The notes: generated by a model not told the origin, from the letters alone. A DNA stretch of 64,000 nt from Paraburkholderia polaris (GCF_012927345.1 NZ_JABBGJ010000010.1:1-64000); one strand, 5' to 3'; positions 1 through 9,295 are shown, counted from the first letter of the stretch. Numbers and translations: made by a program.

Positions 1-360
1 CCAAGATGCGCTGGCGCATCGAGCGCGACTATCAGGATCTGAAGCAGGAATTCGGACTGGGTCACTACGAAGGTCGCGGCTGGCGGGGCTTTCACCACCA
101 CGCCACGCTGAGTATTGCCGCATATGGGTTTCTGATGGCCCAGCGACTCAGGATGGGATCAGGCAGCGGCGATAAAAAAAACTTCATCGAACGCGCGCTG
201 CCTGCGCTTCCCGCGGATTACATCGCACGCGGCAGTCCAGCGCGCACAACGCCACGTTCCTGACTCCATCACGACGTTGCGTATCCTGCTCGGACTACGG
301 CTCACGCAACGTCTGCACCATTCATCGCAGCGATGGCACGAAAACTATGTGACACAGTAA
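1..360 (+). pseudogene. IS transposase C-terminal remnant, frameshifted and cut by the window edge
   Basis: The frame from base 6 to 263 encodes a typical DDE transposase C-terminus (IERDYQDLKQEFGLGHYEGR, then GWRGFHHHATLSIAAYGFLM), resembling IS701-type transposases. It stops at 263. The expected tail (QRHVPDSITTLRILLGLRL, ending ENYVTQ) continues in the +1 frame from about 247 to the TAA at 358-360. A one-base indel around 230-250 therefore disrupts the end of the protein. The conserved catalytic Glu would be the E of IERDYQ. The 5' part lies outside the window, so only the end of the element is visible, and I could not identify a terminal inverted repeat after 360. The family call is by recognition of the sequence only. 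Confidence 0.75.
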
Positions 361-660
361 GACTAACAATTCAAGCAAAGGCCAAAACCCTCAGGCAAAC
401 AGACAAAACCGCCGTGCAGGCAAACAAATCAAACCAAGCCCCAACGCCCCAGGGCAAACAGACACCAAGCGCCGCGCAGGCAAAAAAAACCAAAATCTAA
501 AGGCCCACCACCAATAGCGCCATCCCCCAATTTGTGCTTTACTTTTCGGCAGACCCAGAAAAACCAGCAAAACCGCAGCACCCTCATCGGACCCCACGAG
601 CAGGCAGCTGAAGGCAGGAAAAAACAAAGGTCCGGTTTCACCCCATAAGGAGACAACTTC
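361..660. other. Intergenic spacer between IS remnant and cox-like operon; C/A-rich, no gene seen
   Basis: This 300-bp stretch is unusually rich in A and C on the plus strand and has no convincing ORF. It contains the imperfect direct repeat listed separately. An AAGGAGA ribosome-binding site ends it just before the ATG at 661. No clear -35/-10 pair is visible, so the operon promoter is unlocated. Confidence 0.5.
393..484 (+). repeat. Imperfect direct repeat, two copies about 58 bp apart
   Basis: The segment at 393-424 (starts AGGCAAACAGACA, ends GCAGGCAAAC) recurs at 451-484 (starts AGGGCAAACAGACA, ends GCAGGCAAAA). The copies differ at several bases. This may be degenerate IS-flank or duplicated spacer DNA; no function is implied. 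Confidence 0.55.
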
Positions 661-1173
661 ATGGCGATCAGCATCAGTCTGACGGTGAACGGCGCGCCCA
701 TCAGCGCCTCAATCGACCCTAGCACCCTGCTTGTCCAGTTCCTTCGCGATCAACTTCGCCTCACCGGAACGCACATCGGCTGCGACACCGCCCAATGCGG
801 CGCATGTACGGTCCACCTGAACGGCCGCGCGATCAAATCCTGCAACATCCTCGCTGTCCAGGCCGAAGGCGCAAACATCACCACCATCGAAGGACTCGCC
901 AAAGACGGCGCCCTGCACCCGATGCAAGCCGCCTTCAAACACTGTCACGGCCTGCAGTGCGGTTTCTGTACGCCCGGCATGGTAATGAGCGCGGTCTCCC
1001 TCGTCGAGCGTCAGCCCAATCTCACCGGCGACGACGTGCGCGCCCAGCTCGACGGCAATCTGTGCCGCTGTACGGGCTATCACAACATCGTCAAAGCTGT
1101 GCTCGAAGGCGCCGAAGGCATGAAGTCCGCCGGCACAGCCAGCGCCGCGGCCACTGCGCCAGCCACCGCCTGA
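661..1173 (+). CDS. Molybdenum hydroxylase small subunit, 2Fe-2S protein (CoxS/XdhA-like)
   Basis: This is the electron-transfer subunit of a xanthine-dehydrogenase-family enzyme, passing electrons from the Mo cofactor in the large subunit to FAD in the medium subunit. Its 170 residues show both expected clusters: a plant-ferredoxin type 2Fe-2S site with C41, C46, C49 and C61, and the helical-bundle site with C100, C103, C135 and C137 (in [10 protein letters not shown] and LCRCTGY). Length is normal, with a short Ala/Thr-rich extension after residue 155. It starts at the ATG preceded by AAGGAG, and its stop lies 10 bp before the large-subunit ATG. The three subunit genes S-L-M head an operon that also has Cox-type maturation genes. 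The physiological substrate cannot be read from this subunit. Confidence 0.93.
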   Translation: MAISISLTVNGAPISASIDPSTLLVQFLRDQLRLTGTHIGCDTAQCGACTVHLNGRAIKSCNILAVQAEGANITTIEGLAKDGALHPMQAAFKHCHGLQCGFCTPGMVMSAVSLVERQPNLTGDDVRAQLDGNLCRCTGYHNIVKAVLEGAEGMKSAGTASAAATAPATA

Positions 1174-1183
1174 GGAGCCGACG

Positions 1184-3565
1184 ATGAACGCACCCGACAC
1201 CCACCTCATCGGCGCTTCCGTCGAACGTAAGGAAGACTATCGGTTCCTCACCGGCAACGGTCAGTACACCGATGACATCGTCCTGCCGCAGCAAACCTAT
1301 GCGGTGTTCCTACGCTCGCCGCACGCACACGCAAAAATCAACAGCATCGATACCACCGCTGCCAAACAGTCACCCGGTGTCGTCGCGATCTTCACCGGCG
1401 CGGACATGGCGGCGGACAATGTCGGCGGTCTGCCGTGCGGCTGGCTGATCCACAGTACCGACGGCAAGCCGATGAACGAGCCGCCGCATCCGATCATCGC
1501 GCACACGAAAGTGCGCCACGTCGGCGATCAGGTCGCGCTCGTCATCGCCGATTCGATCAAGGCCGCGAAAGACGCGGCCGAACTGATCGAGGTCGATTAC
1601 GACGTGCTGCCGGCCGTGGTCGACACTGCGCACGCGGGCGATCCGGGCCAAGCCGCGGTTCACGACGAAGTGCCGGACAACGTCTGCTACAACTGGGGCC
1701 ACGGCGACAAAGCCGCGACCGACGCCGCCTTCGCCAAAGCGGCGCACGTCACCACACTCGACATCGTCAACAACCGCCTGATCCCGAATGCGATCGAGCC
1801 GCGCGCGGTCAACGCGAGCTACTCGGTGCAGGACGAGAGCTACACACTCTACGTCTCGAACCAGAATCCGCACGTGGAACGCCTGTTGATGGCCGCGTTC
1901 GTGCTGTCGCTGCCGGAATCGAAACTGCGCGTCATCGCGCCGGATGTCGGCGGCGGTTTCGGGTCGAAGATTTTCCTGTACGCCGAAGACGTCGCGCTGA
2001 CGTGGGCATCGAAGAAGATTCGCCGTCCGATCAAATGGACAGCGGAGCGCTCGGAAGCTTTCGTGTCCGACGCGCACGGCCGCGATCACGTGACCAAAGC
2101 CGAACTGGCGATGGACGCCGACGGCAAGTTCCTCGCGATGCGCATTCATACGATCGCCAACATGGGCGCGTATCTGTCGACCTTCGCGTCGAGCGTGCCG
2201 ACCATCCTGTACGCGACGCTGCTCGCCGGCCAGTACACGACGCCCGCCATCTACGCCGAGGTGAAAGCGGTCTTCACCAACACCGTCCCGGTCGACGCCT
2301 ACCGCGGCGCAGGTCGTCCAGAAGCGACGTATGTCGTCGAGCGTCTGGTCGAAACAGCAGCACGTGAAATGAAGCTCGATCCCGCGGAAATCCGCCGCCG
2401 CAACTTCATCCGCGAATTTCCGTACGCGACGCCGGTCGGCCTCACTTACGATACCGGCGACTACGACACCACGCTGAGCCGTGCGCTCGAACTCGCCGAC
2501 GTGAAAGGGTTCGCCGCGCGCAAGCAGGAATCCGAAAAGAACGGCAAGCTGCGTGGCCTCGGCTACTCGTGCTACATCGAAGCCTGTGGTTTGGCGCCGT
2601 CGAACATTGCCGGCGCATTGGGCGCACGAGCCGGGCTCTTCGAAGTCGGCCAGATTCGCGTGCATCCGACGGGTTCGGTCACCGTGTTCACCGGCTCCCA
2701 CAGTCACGGCCAGGGGCATGAGACGACCTTCGCGCAAGTGGTCGCGGACCGGCTCGGTATTTCGCTGGAAAGCGTGGAGATCGTTCACGGCGACACCGGC
2801 CGCATTCCGTTCGGCATGGGCACGTACGGCTCGCGCTCGATCGCGGTCGGCGGCTCGGCGATCATGAAGGCGCTCGACAAGATCGAAACCAAGGCGAAGA
2901 AGATTGCCGCGCATCTGCTGGAAGCCGCGGCGGAAGACATCGAGTTCAAGGACGGCGTGTTCCGCGTTGCGGGCACCGATCGGACCAAGGCATTCGCCGA
3001 CATCTCGCTTGCCGCCTACGTGCCGCACAACTATCCGCTCGACGTGCTCGAACCGGGTCTCGATGAATGCGCGTTCTACGATCCGAGCAACTTCACGTAT
3101 CCGGCGGGTTCGTACATCTGCGAGATCGAGGTCGATCCGGAGACGGGCGTCTGTCGCATCCAGCATTTCACGGCGGTCGACGATTTCGGCAACGTGATCA
3201 ATCCGATGATCGTCGAAGGCCAGGTGCACGGCGGGCTCGCTCAGGGCATCGGCCAGGCCATGCTGGAGCGCTGCGTGTACGACAACGAGAGCGGCCAGTT
3301 GTTGTCCGGCTCCTACATGGACTACGCGATGCCGCATGCGTCCGATCTGCCGAACTTCACCGTCGAAACCGCGAAGGGCACGCCGTGCACGCACAATCCG
3401 CTCGGCGTGAAAGGCTGCGGCGAGGCGGGCGCGATCGGCTCGCCACCGGCGGTCATCAACGCGATCCTCGACGCGCTCGCGCCGCTCGGCGTGACCGACC
3501 TGCAAATGCCGGCGACGCCGCATCGCGTGTGGTCCGCGATCCACGCTGCCAAGCAACCCCACTGA
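1184..3565 (+). CDS. Molybdopterin-binding large subunit, form II CoxL-like
   Basis: This is the catalytic subunit of an aerobic molybdenum hydroxylase, 793 aa, binding the Mo-molybdopterin cytosine dinucleotide cofactor. It shows the family's N-terminal [18 protein letters not shown] segment, the VGGGFGSK motif from V255, and the catalytic base E747 in [16 protein letters not shown]. The active-site loop reads AYRGAGR at 372-378. True CO dehydrogenases (form I) carry AYxCSFR with an essential cysteine there; AYRGAGR is the 'form II' signature. The enzyme therefore probably oxidises something other than CO, or CO only poorly. Substrates of relatives include purines, aldehydes and N-heterocycles, so the substrate stays open. 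The gene lies between coxS and coxM homologues and is upstream of MoxR/VWA maturation genes. Confidence 0.93.
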   Translation: MNAPDTHLIGASVERKEDYRFLTGNGQYTDDIVLPQQTYAVFLRSPHAHAKINSIDTTAAKQSPGVVAIFTGADMAADNVGGLPCGWLIHSTDGKPMNEPPHPIIAHTKVRHVGDQVALVIADSIKAAKDAAELIEVDYDVLPAVVDTAHAGDPGQAAVHDEVPDNVCYNWGHGDKAATDAAFAKAAHVTTLDIVNNRLIPNAIEPRAVNASYSVQDESYTLYVSNQNPHVERLLMAAFVLSLPESKLRVIAPDVGGGFGSKIFLYAEDVALTWASKKIRRPIKWTAERSEAFVSDAHGRDHVTKAELAMDADGKFLAMRIHTIANMGAYLSTFASSVPTILYATLLAGQYTTPAIYAEVKAVFTNTVPVDAYRGAGRPEATYVVERLVETAAREMKLDPAEIRRRNFIREFPYATPVGLTYDTGDYDTTLSRALELADVKGFAARKQESEKNGKLRGLGYSCYIEACGLAPSNIAGALGARAGLFEVGQIRVHPTGSVTVFTGSHSHGQGHETTFAQVVADRLGISLESVEIVHGDTGRIPFGMGTYGSRSIAVGGSAIMKALDKIETKAKKIAAHLLEAAAEDIEFKDGVFRVAGTDRTKAFADISLAAYVPHNYPLDVLEPGLDECAFYDPSNFTYPAGSYICEIEVDPETGVCRIQHFTAVDDFGNVINPMIVEGQVHGGLAQGIGQAMLERCVYDNESGQLLSGSYMDYAMPHASDLPNFTVETAKGTPCTHNPLGVKGCGEAGAIGSPPAVINAILDALAPLGVTDLQMPATPHRVWSAIHAAKQPH

Positions 3566-3587
3566 GATCCTGAGCGGAGCATTCGAC

Positions 3588-4385
3588 ATGTATTCATTCG
3601 AGTATCAACGCGCGACGGATCCGAAAGCGGCCGCCGCAGCCATCACCGCCGACAGCAACGCGAAATTTCTCGCCGGTGGGCAAAGCCTGTTGCCGACCAT
3701 GCGCCTGCGTCTCGCGCAGCCCTCGCAACTGATCGACGTGACGAGGATTCCGGCGCTTAAATCGATCACTGTCGATGCCGGCAAGGTGACAATCGGCGCC
3801 GCCGTCTGTCACGCGGACGTCGCCGATCACGCCGAGCTTCGGCGCGTGCTGCCGGCGCTCGCGGACCTCGCCGGACACATCGGCGATCGCCAGGTGCGCG
3901 CGCTCGGCACCATCGGCGGCTCGCTCGCGAACAACGATCCAGCCGCCTGCTATCCGGCTGCGGCGATGGCTTTGGACGCAACCATCGTCACCGATCGGCG
4001 ACGGATTTCGTCGAGCGATTTCTTCGTCGGCATGTACGAGACCGCATTGGCGCCCGACGAGTTGATCGTGGCCGTCGAGTTTCCGGTGCCCGAGCGCGCC
4101 GGCTACGAGAAATTCCGCAATCCGGCGTCGCACTTTGCGCTGGTCGGCGTGTTCGTCGCGAAGTTCGCGAGCGGCGTGCGCGTTGCGGTGACAGGCGCGG
4201 CGTCTTCGGTATTTCGCGTGCCGGAACTGGAAAGCGCGCTATCGGCGAATTTCACGCCCGAGGCTGCACGAGCGGTGACTGTATCCGACGCCGACCTGAA
4301 CACCGACATGCACGCGAGCGCCGAATATCGCGCGCACCTGATTCCGGTGCTGGCCGCGCGAGCGGTGACGAAGGCGAACGGTTAG
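3588..4385 (+). CDS. FAD-binding medium subunit of molybdenum hydroxylase (CoxM-like)
   Basis: This is the 265-aa FAD subunit that completes the heterotrimer by accepting electrons from the iron-sulfur subunit. The two FAD-pyrophosphate contacts of the family are clear: AGGQSLLP at 29-36 and TIGGSLANNDPA beginning at T108. Size is close to that of known CoxM/CutM proteins. Start is the ATG at 3588, 22 bp after the large-subunit stop, with GAGCGGAGC upstream as a modest ribosome-binding site. The order small-large-medium differs from the M-S-L order of classical carboxydotroph cox clusters, which fits the form II assignment. Confidence 0.93.
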   Translation: MYSFEYQRATDPKAAAAAITADSNAKFLAGGQSLLPTMRLRLAQPSQLIDVTRIPALKSITVDAGKVTIGAAVCHADVADHAELRRVLPALADLAGHIGDRQVRALGTIGGSLANNDPAACYPAAAMALDATIVTDRRRISSSDFFVGMYETALAPDELIVAVEFPVPERAGYEKFRNPASHFALVGVFVAKFASGVRVAVTGAASSVFRVPELESALSANFTPEAARAVTVSDADLNTDMHASAEYRAHLIPVLAARAVTKANG

Positions 4386-4457
4386 CAGTACGCGCGGTTG
4401 GCGGCTGACGCGCCGCCCCGCGCCTCACCCGTTTCACCGTGCAGATTCAGGAACACC

Positions 4458-5345
4458 ATGCAGCCTGCTTCAATCGACGACACCCTCGCACAACTCGCGG
4501 CCCAGGACTACTTCGCCAGCCGCGAGCTCGCGACCGCGTTGTACCTTGCACTGCGCATGGAGCGGCCGTTGTTTGTCGAAGGCGAGCCGGGCGTCGGCAA
4601 GACCGAACTCGCCAAAGCCGCGGCGGGGATGCTCGGCACCACGATGCTGCGCCTGCAATGCTACGAAGGACTCGACACCGCCAGCGCGCTCTACGAATGG
4701 GACTACCCGCGCCAGATCATGGCGCTGCGTCTGGCCGAGGCCGCCGGCGAGCGGCCCGGCAACGACACGCTATATCGCAGCGAATTCCTGCTGAAGCGTC
4801 CGTTGCTGCAAGCGCTGATGCCCGACGAAAATCATCCGGGCGCGCGGCGCGTGTTGTTGATCGACGAGATCGACCGCGCCGACGAGCCGTTCGAAGCCTT
4901 CCTGCTAGAGCTGCTTTCGGACTTCCAGGTATCGATTCCCGAGTACGGCACGGTGCGCGCGGAACAGCCGCCGCTTGTCGTGATGACGTCGAACCGGACG
5001 CGCGAAGTACACGACGCATTGAAGCGCCGTTGCCTGTATCAATGGATCGGCTATCCCGAGCGCGATCGCGAACTCGAAATCGTCGCCGCGCGTGCGCCGC
5101 AGACGTCGGCGGAATTGCAACGGCGTGCCGTCGATTTCGTGCATCGGCTGCGCGGTATGGATCTGTTCAAGGCGCCCGGCATCGCCGAAACGATCGACTG
5201 GTGCCGCGCGTTGGAAGCGCTGTCGGTGACGGAACTCGACCCGCAATCGGTGCAGAACACCATGGGTGTGCTGCTCAAATATCAGGACGATCTGGCGCGC
5301 GTCGATGCCGCGCAGATCGCGCAATGTCTCGCGGCGCCGGGATAA
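4458..5345 (+). CDS. MoxR-family AAA+ ATPase (CoxD-like)
   Basis: This is a 295-aa AAA+ ATPase of the MoxR group. In the carboxydotrophs CoxD drives maturation of the Mo-Cu centre of CO dehydrogenase; here the likely client is the upstream hydroxylase. Visible motifs are Walker A GEPGVGKT at 42-49, Walker B LLIDEID at 133-139, sensor 1 MTSN at 176-179 and a conserved ALKRR segment near 187. The reading frame is open upstream to 4398, but the ATG at 4458 gives the family's usual N-terminus (MQPASIDDTL) and omits an unconserved arginine/proline-rich stretch. It is followed after 5 bp by the VWA-domain gene, the standard MoxR-VWA pair. Confidence 0.9.
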   Translation: MQPASIDDTLAQLAAQDYFASRELATALYLALRMERPLFVEGEPGVGKTELAKAAAGMLGTTMLRLQCYEGLDTASALYEWDYPRQIMALRLAEAAGERPGNDTLYRSEFLLKRPLLQALMPDENHPGARRVLLIDEIDRADEPFEAFLLELLSDFQVSIPEYGTVRAEQPPLVVMTSNRTREVHDALKRRCLYQWIGYPERDRELEIVAARAPQTSAELQRRAVDFVHRLRGMDLFKAPGIAETIDWCRALEALSVTELDPQSVQNTMGVLLKYQDDLARVDAAQIAQCLAAPG

Positions 5346-5350
5346 CGGCG

Positions 5351-6682
5351 ATGGAAAAGAAAGCGGACGACGGCAACGGCGCTTCGGCAAGCAGTGGCGC
5401 TCAGGCGGGCGAAGCCGGTGCGCGCGCGACGACCGCCTCCGCCGACACGTCGGCCGCGCCGATCGATACGCCCACATTGGCCCGCAACGTCGTGCACTTT
5501 GTGCGCGTGCTGCGCGGCGCGGGCTTGCCGATGTCGCCGGCGCAAGCCGTCGACGCACTCGCCGCGTTGCACTGGATCGACCTCGGCCGGCGCGACGATG
5601 TCCGCGCCGCGCTCGCCACACTATTGGTCGGTGCGCCGGACGAACGCGACCTCTTCAATACTGCCTTCGATCTGTTCTGGCGCGATCCGGATTGGGAAGG
5701 CAAGCTGCGCGCGCTGCTGCTGCCGAAAGTCCGCGATGGCCTGCCTCCTCCCAAACGCAACAACCGTCTCGCCGACGCGCTCGCCGTGCGCACACCGCAC
5801 TCGCCGCACCGCAAAGCGCCACAGGAAACGGAACAGCACGACCTGCACGCGCACGTCACCTTCAGCGCTGAAGAGCGGCTGCGTCATCGCGATTTCGAAA
5901 CGCTTTCCGCTGATGAATGGCGCACCTTGCGTCATCTGATCCGCGGCCAGCGTCTGCCGCTCGCCACCGAACCGACGCGCCGTCTGAAAGCCGCTTCGCA
6001 CGGCACGCACGCGGACTTGCGCGCGAGTGCCCGGCACGCGGTGCGCGCGGGCGGTGACTGGACGGTGTGGAAGTATCGCGCGGTGGTGGAACGCAAACCG
6101 CCGCTGGTATTGCTGCTCGATATCTCCGGCTCGATGAGCAGCTATTCGCGCGCGGTGCTGTACTTCTGCCACGCGCTGCTGCAATCGCGTGAACGCCTGC
6201 AGGTGTTCCTTTTCGGCACGCGCCTGACCAACGCAACGCGCGCGCTGCGCGAACGTGATCCCGACGTGGCGATCGCGACGCTCACCGATCAGGTGGTCGA
6301 CTGGTCCGGTGGCACACGGATCGGCGCTGCGCTCGCCGAATTCAACCGACGCTGGGCGCGCCGCGTGCTGACTGGCAGAGCCACCGTACTGCTCGTCACC
6401 GACGGCCTCGATCACGAAGCAATCGACGTGCTCGACACCGAAATGGCCCGCCTGCGCCGCTTCGCACATCGTATTGTGTGGCTCAATCCGCTGCTGCGTT
6501 TCAGCGGTTTTTCACCGAAGGCGCGCGGCGTGCAGGCGATCCTGCCGTATGTCGACGCGCATCGTCCGGTCCATAATCTAGACAGTCTGGCGGCGTTCGG
6601 CCGCGATCTCGCGCAACTCACGCGCGCGCCTCGTCTCGCCGTATCCGCCACGACAACCGCGGGAGCAACGCCATGGAATTGA
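5351..6682 (+). CDS. VWA-domain protein (CoxE-like) paired with MoxR ATPase
   Basis: This 443-aa protein has a low-complexity N-terminus (about 40 residues), a helical middle region and a C-terminal von Willebrand factor A domain. The MIDAS metal site reads D257-I-S259-G-S261, with later ligands likely in WSGGTRIG and VTDGLDH. MoxR/VWA pairs work as chaperone-like maturation complexes, and CoxE is needed for active-site assembly in CO dehydrogenase. The same frame stays open back to 4439, but that extension runs antiparallel to real coding in coxD and is spurious; the ATG at 5351 is the first sensible start. The 3' end overlaps the next gene by 10 bp, implying coupled translation. Confidence 0.88.
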   Translation: MEKKADDGNGASASSGAQAGEAGARATTASADTSAAPIDTPTLARNVVHFVRVLRGAGLPMSPAQAVDALAALHWIDLGRRDDVRAALATLLVGAPDERDLFNTAFDLFWRDPDWEGKLRALLLPKVRDGLPPPKRNNRLADALAVRTPHSPHRKAPQETEQHDLHAHVTFSAEERLRHRDFETLSADEWRTLRHLIRGQRLPLATEPTRRLKAASHGTHADLRASARHAVRAGGDWTVWKYRAVVERKPPLVLLLDISGSMSSYSRAVLYFCHALLQSRERLQVFLFGTRLTNATRALRERDPDVAIATLTDQVVDWSGGTRIGAALAEFNRRWARRVLTGRATVLLVTDGLDHEAIDVLDTEMARLRRFAHRIVWLNPLLRFSGFSPKARGVQAILPYVDAHRPVHNLDSLAAFGRDLAQLTRAPRLAVSATTTAGATPWN

Positions 6683-7269
6683 GTGAAACCCATACGCTGC
6701 CGGTTTCTCAGCAGCGCGCCTGGGATGCCCTGAACAATACGGAAATCCTGCGCGCGTGCATTCCCGGCTGCGAGAGCATCGACCCGGACGGCGAAAATGC
6801 ATACGCGGTGGTGCTGAGCGCATCGGTCGGTCCGGTGAAGGCTCGCTTCAAAGGGCGTATGCTGCTGACCGACATCGATGCGCCGAACACGTACACCATC
6901 GTTTTCGAAGGCCAGGGTGGCGCGGCAGGCTTCGGCAAGGGCAATACGCACGTCACGCTCGAACCGGAAGGCGACACCGCGACGAAGCTCACATACACCG
7001 CGACGGCGCAGGTCGGTGGCAAGCTCGCGCAGATCGGTTCCCGGCTGGTCGACGGTGCGGCGCGTAAAATCGCGGGCGAATTTTTCAAGCGCTTCGGCGC
7101 GCAGGTTGGCGGCAACGCTGACGGCGAAACGCCCCCGGATGGCAGCGAAACTGCAGCCGCCGAAGCGGCGGTGCAAAATACAGAATCGAATGAGGCCACG
7201 GACACTGAGTCCGGCGGCGACGGAACGAAGAGGAAGAAATCATGGACAGCGTGGATCTCGAAGTCCTGA
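6673..7269 (+). CDS. CoxG-like SRPBCC-domain protein
   Basis: This is a 198-aa protein with an N-terminal START/SRPBCC fold of about 150 residues, the CO-dehydrogenase subunit G family (N-terminal signature LPVSQQRAWDALNNTEILRACIPGCESID, split here by family-conserved W and P residues). In cox operons CoxG helps anchor the enzyme at the membrane and is not part of the catalytic trimer. The last 50 residues are acidic and Ala/Glu/Thr-rich, ending in a basic KRKKSWTAWISKS segment that could be the membrane-contact part (inference). The gene overlaps both neighbours (10 bp and 28 bp), so it is firmly in the operon. Confidence 0.85.
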   Translation: MELSETHTLPVSQQRAWDALNNTEILRACIPGCESIDPDGENAYAVVLSASVGPVKARFKGRMLLTDIDAPNTYTIVFEGQGGAAGFGKGNTHVTLEPEGDTATKLTYTATAQVGGKLAQIGSRLVDGAARKIAGEFFKRFGAQVGGNADGETPPDGSETAAAEAAVQNTESNEATDTESGGDGTKRKKSWTAWISKS

Positions 7270-8264
7270 AGTCCAGCGCACGTTGGCTGGAGGAGGGACA
7301 TCGCGCGCTACTGGTGACGGTGGTGAAGACGTGGGGCTCGTCGCCGCGTCCCGAGGGCGCGATGCTCGCGGTGCGTGACGATGGACTCGTGGTGGGGTCG
7401 GTATCGGGCGGCTGTATCGAAGACGACCTGATCGACCGCGTGCGGCAAAAGGGTATTGAGCAGACACGCCCGGAGGCGGTGAAGTACGGCATCACGGCGG
7501 AGGAAGCGCATCGCTTCGGCCTGCCGTGCGGCGGCACGATCCAGCTGGTGCTGGAGCCTTTGACGACGCAAAGCGGCATTGCCGATCTGTGCAATGCGGT
7601 GGAGGACGGCCGTCTGGTGGCACGTGAAGTCGATATGGTGACGGGCGCGGTGCGGCTCGATACGGCGCAGGCGACGGACGGCGTGCATTTCGACGGCGAG
7701 CGTCTGCTGACGATTCACGGCCCGCGTTACCGGATGCTGGTGATCGGCGCGGGGCAGTTGTCGCGCTATCTGTGCAACATTGCGGTCGGGCTCGATTATC
7801 AGGTCACCGTGTGCGATCCGCGCGAGGAGTACACCGAGGAGTGGAATATTCCCGGCACTAAAATCGTGCGGACGATGCCGGACGATACGGTGATCGAGAT
7901 GAAGCTCGATGAGCGGTGTGCGGTGATTGCTTTAACGCATGATCCCAAGCTGGATGATCTCGCTTTGATGGAGGCGTTGAAGACGCCGGCTTTTTATGTG
8001 GGTGCTTTGGGATCGCGAAGGAATAATCAGGCGCGGCGCGAGCGGTTGAAGGAGTTCGATCTGAACGATGCCGAGTTGGCCCGGTTGCATGGGCCGGTTG
8101 GGATTTATATTGGTAGCCGGACGCCGCCTGAGATTGCCGTTTCTATTCTCGCCGAGGTGACGGCAGCCAAGAATGGCGTTTCGTTGCCGACTTTGTTGCA
8201 GGTGGAAGGCGCTAAGGCAGCGCGGGAGATTGCGGCTTCTGGGGGGGCGGCTTGTAGCGTTTAA
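7242..8264 (+). CDS. XdhC/CoxF-family molybdenum-cofactor insertion factor
   Basis: This 340-aa protein belongs to the XdhC/CoxI family. It binds the molybdopterin cofactor, promotes its sulfuration and hands it to the apo-hydroxylase. The N-terminal XdhC domain has SSPRPEGAML and SGGCIEDDL, with LPCGGTIQLVLEPL further on. The C-terminal Rossmann domain has MLVIGAGQLSRYL and later YVGALGSRRN. It overlaps coxG by 28 bp and closes the operon. Codon choice changes visibly in the last 350 bp or so: third positions become T-rich (for example GCT TTA, TTT TAT, ATT TAT ATT GGT), whereas the first two thirds use the GC-ending codons of the neighbours. The protein still reads normally to the end. Confidence 0.9.
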   Translation: MDSVDLEVLKSSARWLEEGHRALLVTVVKTWGSSPRPEGAMLAVRDDGLVVGSVSGGCIEDDLIDRVRQKGIEQTRPEAVKYGITAEEAHRFGLPCGGTIQLVLEPLTTQSGIADLCNAVEDGRLVAREVDMVTGAVRLDTAQATDGVHFDGERLLTIHGPRYRMLVIGAGQLSRYLCNIAVGLDYQVTVCDPREEYTEEWNIPGTKIVRTMPDDTVIEMKLDERCAVIALTHDPKLDDLALMEALKTPAFYVGALGSRRNNQARRERLKEFDLNDAELARLHGPVGIYIGSRTPPEIAVSILAEVTAAKNGVSLPTLLQVEGAKAAREIAASGGAACSV

Positions 8265-8351
8265 CACGAATATGGGGAGCGTCGGGCGCGTCTGATTTTT
8301 GCTCGCGCGGCGCTTCATGGACCCCATGCCGCCGCGCAAGGCAAAAGCCGC

Positions 8352-9092
8352 TTACATTAACCCACAAACCACCGCGGCAACCACTGAGCATCCAACCAGC
8401 ACGACACCCACAACTCGCCGTTTGTTAAGTTCGGTCCACAGCAGGACACCGGTCAGAGAAAGCAGAATCATCCCACCAGCGATTGTATCGATCAACAAAA
8501 CCCACCCTACACTCAACCCCACACCGCGATGCAAATTATTCATCGTCGTGAGAAACGAGTTCTGCGTGCGTTTCACCGCAACAAACCCATTCCCAACCCA
8601 ATACTCAGCCTGCACATTCTGATTAGGGCCAAAAATCCCGACTTGCCAGAACTCCGGTTGCATCGTGCTGCGATCGCCCCACGCCACTGGATGCGCCGGC
8701 TCGCGCTTCACCCTCCCCGGCTTGCCGTCGATCTTCAACTCTCCCTTCAGCCACTTCGCCATCTCCATTGGCGAACCCAACTTTTTCTGCGGCACAGGAA
8801 TCTGCATCTCCTCGACCTGCGGCTCACCGGATGACACCTTCAACGGGCCGCCCCGATGGTTCAGCAAAAAGCCGGTCGCGCCAAACATCAGCCCCAACAC
8901 CGCGCCCCACAGGCCGACCCAGCCGTGCACCTTGCGCAACCACTTGATGAAATTCGCCCGCCGCGAACGCTGGCGCCGGGCCGCCTGCTCGGCGTCGTCC
9001 ATCAGATGATGACCACGCTCCAGCGTACGAGCGGTGTATTGCGTGCCGTCACCCGCAGCAGGTTTCATATCGATCGCATCAGGCGCGTTCAC
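8352..9092 (-). CDS. PepSY-associated transmembrane protein, probably iron-regulated
   Basis: This 246-aa inner-membrane protein starts with GTG at 9092, with GGAG 11 bases upstream on its strand. After a charged N-terminus comes one membrane segment (GLWGAVLGLMFGATGFLLNH), preceded by the typical WLRKVHGWVGLW motif. A periplasmic PepSY-like domain of about 110 residues follows, then two more membrane segments (WVLLIDTIAGGMILLSLTGV and VVGVVLVGCSVVAAVVCGL). Relatives often accompany siderophore receptors and ferric-siderophore reductases. The Fur-box-like site at 9296-9314 lies upstream and supports an iron-uptake role. No receptor gene is nearby, so the substrate is unknown. Confidence 0.82.
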   Translation of the reverse strand: MNAPDAIDMKPAAGDGTQYTARTLERGHHLMDDAEQAARRQRSRRANFIKWLRKVHGWVGLWGAVLGLMFGATGFLLNHRGGPLKVSSGEPQVEEMQIPVPQKKLGSPMEMAKWLKGELKIDGKPGRVKREPAHPVAWGDRSTMQPEFWQVGIFGPNQNVQAEYWVGNGFVAVKRTQNSFLTTMNNLHRGVGLSVGWVLLIDTIAGGMILLSLTGVLLWTELNKRRVVGVVLVGCSVVAAVVCGLM

Positions 9093-9295
9093 ATCCAGGC
9101 TCCAGGCGCAGTAAGTTAAACCCTCGCCGACGAGCGACGGGCGACGACAAGGCGCTCGTTCACATCAGCGGTAAAGGAAAGTTCGAAAGGAAGGGCCAGA
9201 CAAACCCGGCTTGCGGTCCAGGCCGTCCGGCTGAGAGGCTGGCTGGCAGTCACAGAAGAGGAGAAATGTGACAGAAAGCTAGCGATGCCTTTCAA

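Noticed and set aside
1184..3565. Assignment as a true CO dehydrogenase
   Set aside because: The active-site loop is AYRGAGR, lacking the cysteine of the CO-oxidising form.
1370..3589. 739-codon open frame antisense to the hydroxylase large subunit
   Set aside because: It is an Arg/Asp-rich mirror of a well-recognised gene in high-GC DNA, without family resemblance.
4439..5350. Upstream extension of the CoxE frame across coxD
   Set aside because: The extension is Arg-rich and out of frame within the real MoxR gene; CoxE homology begins after 5351.
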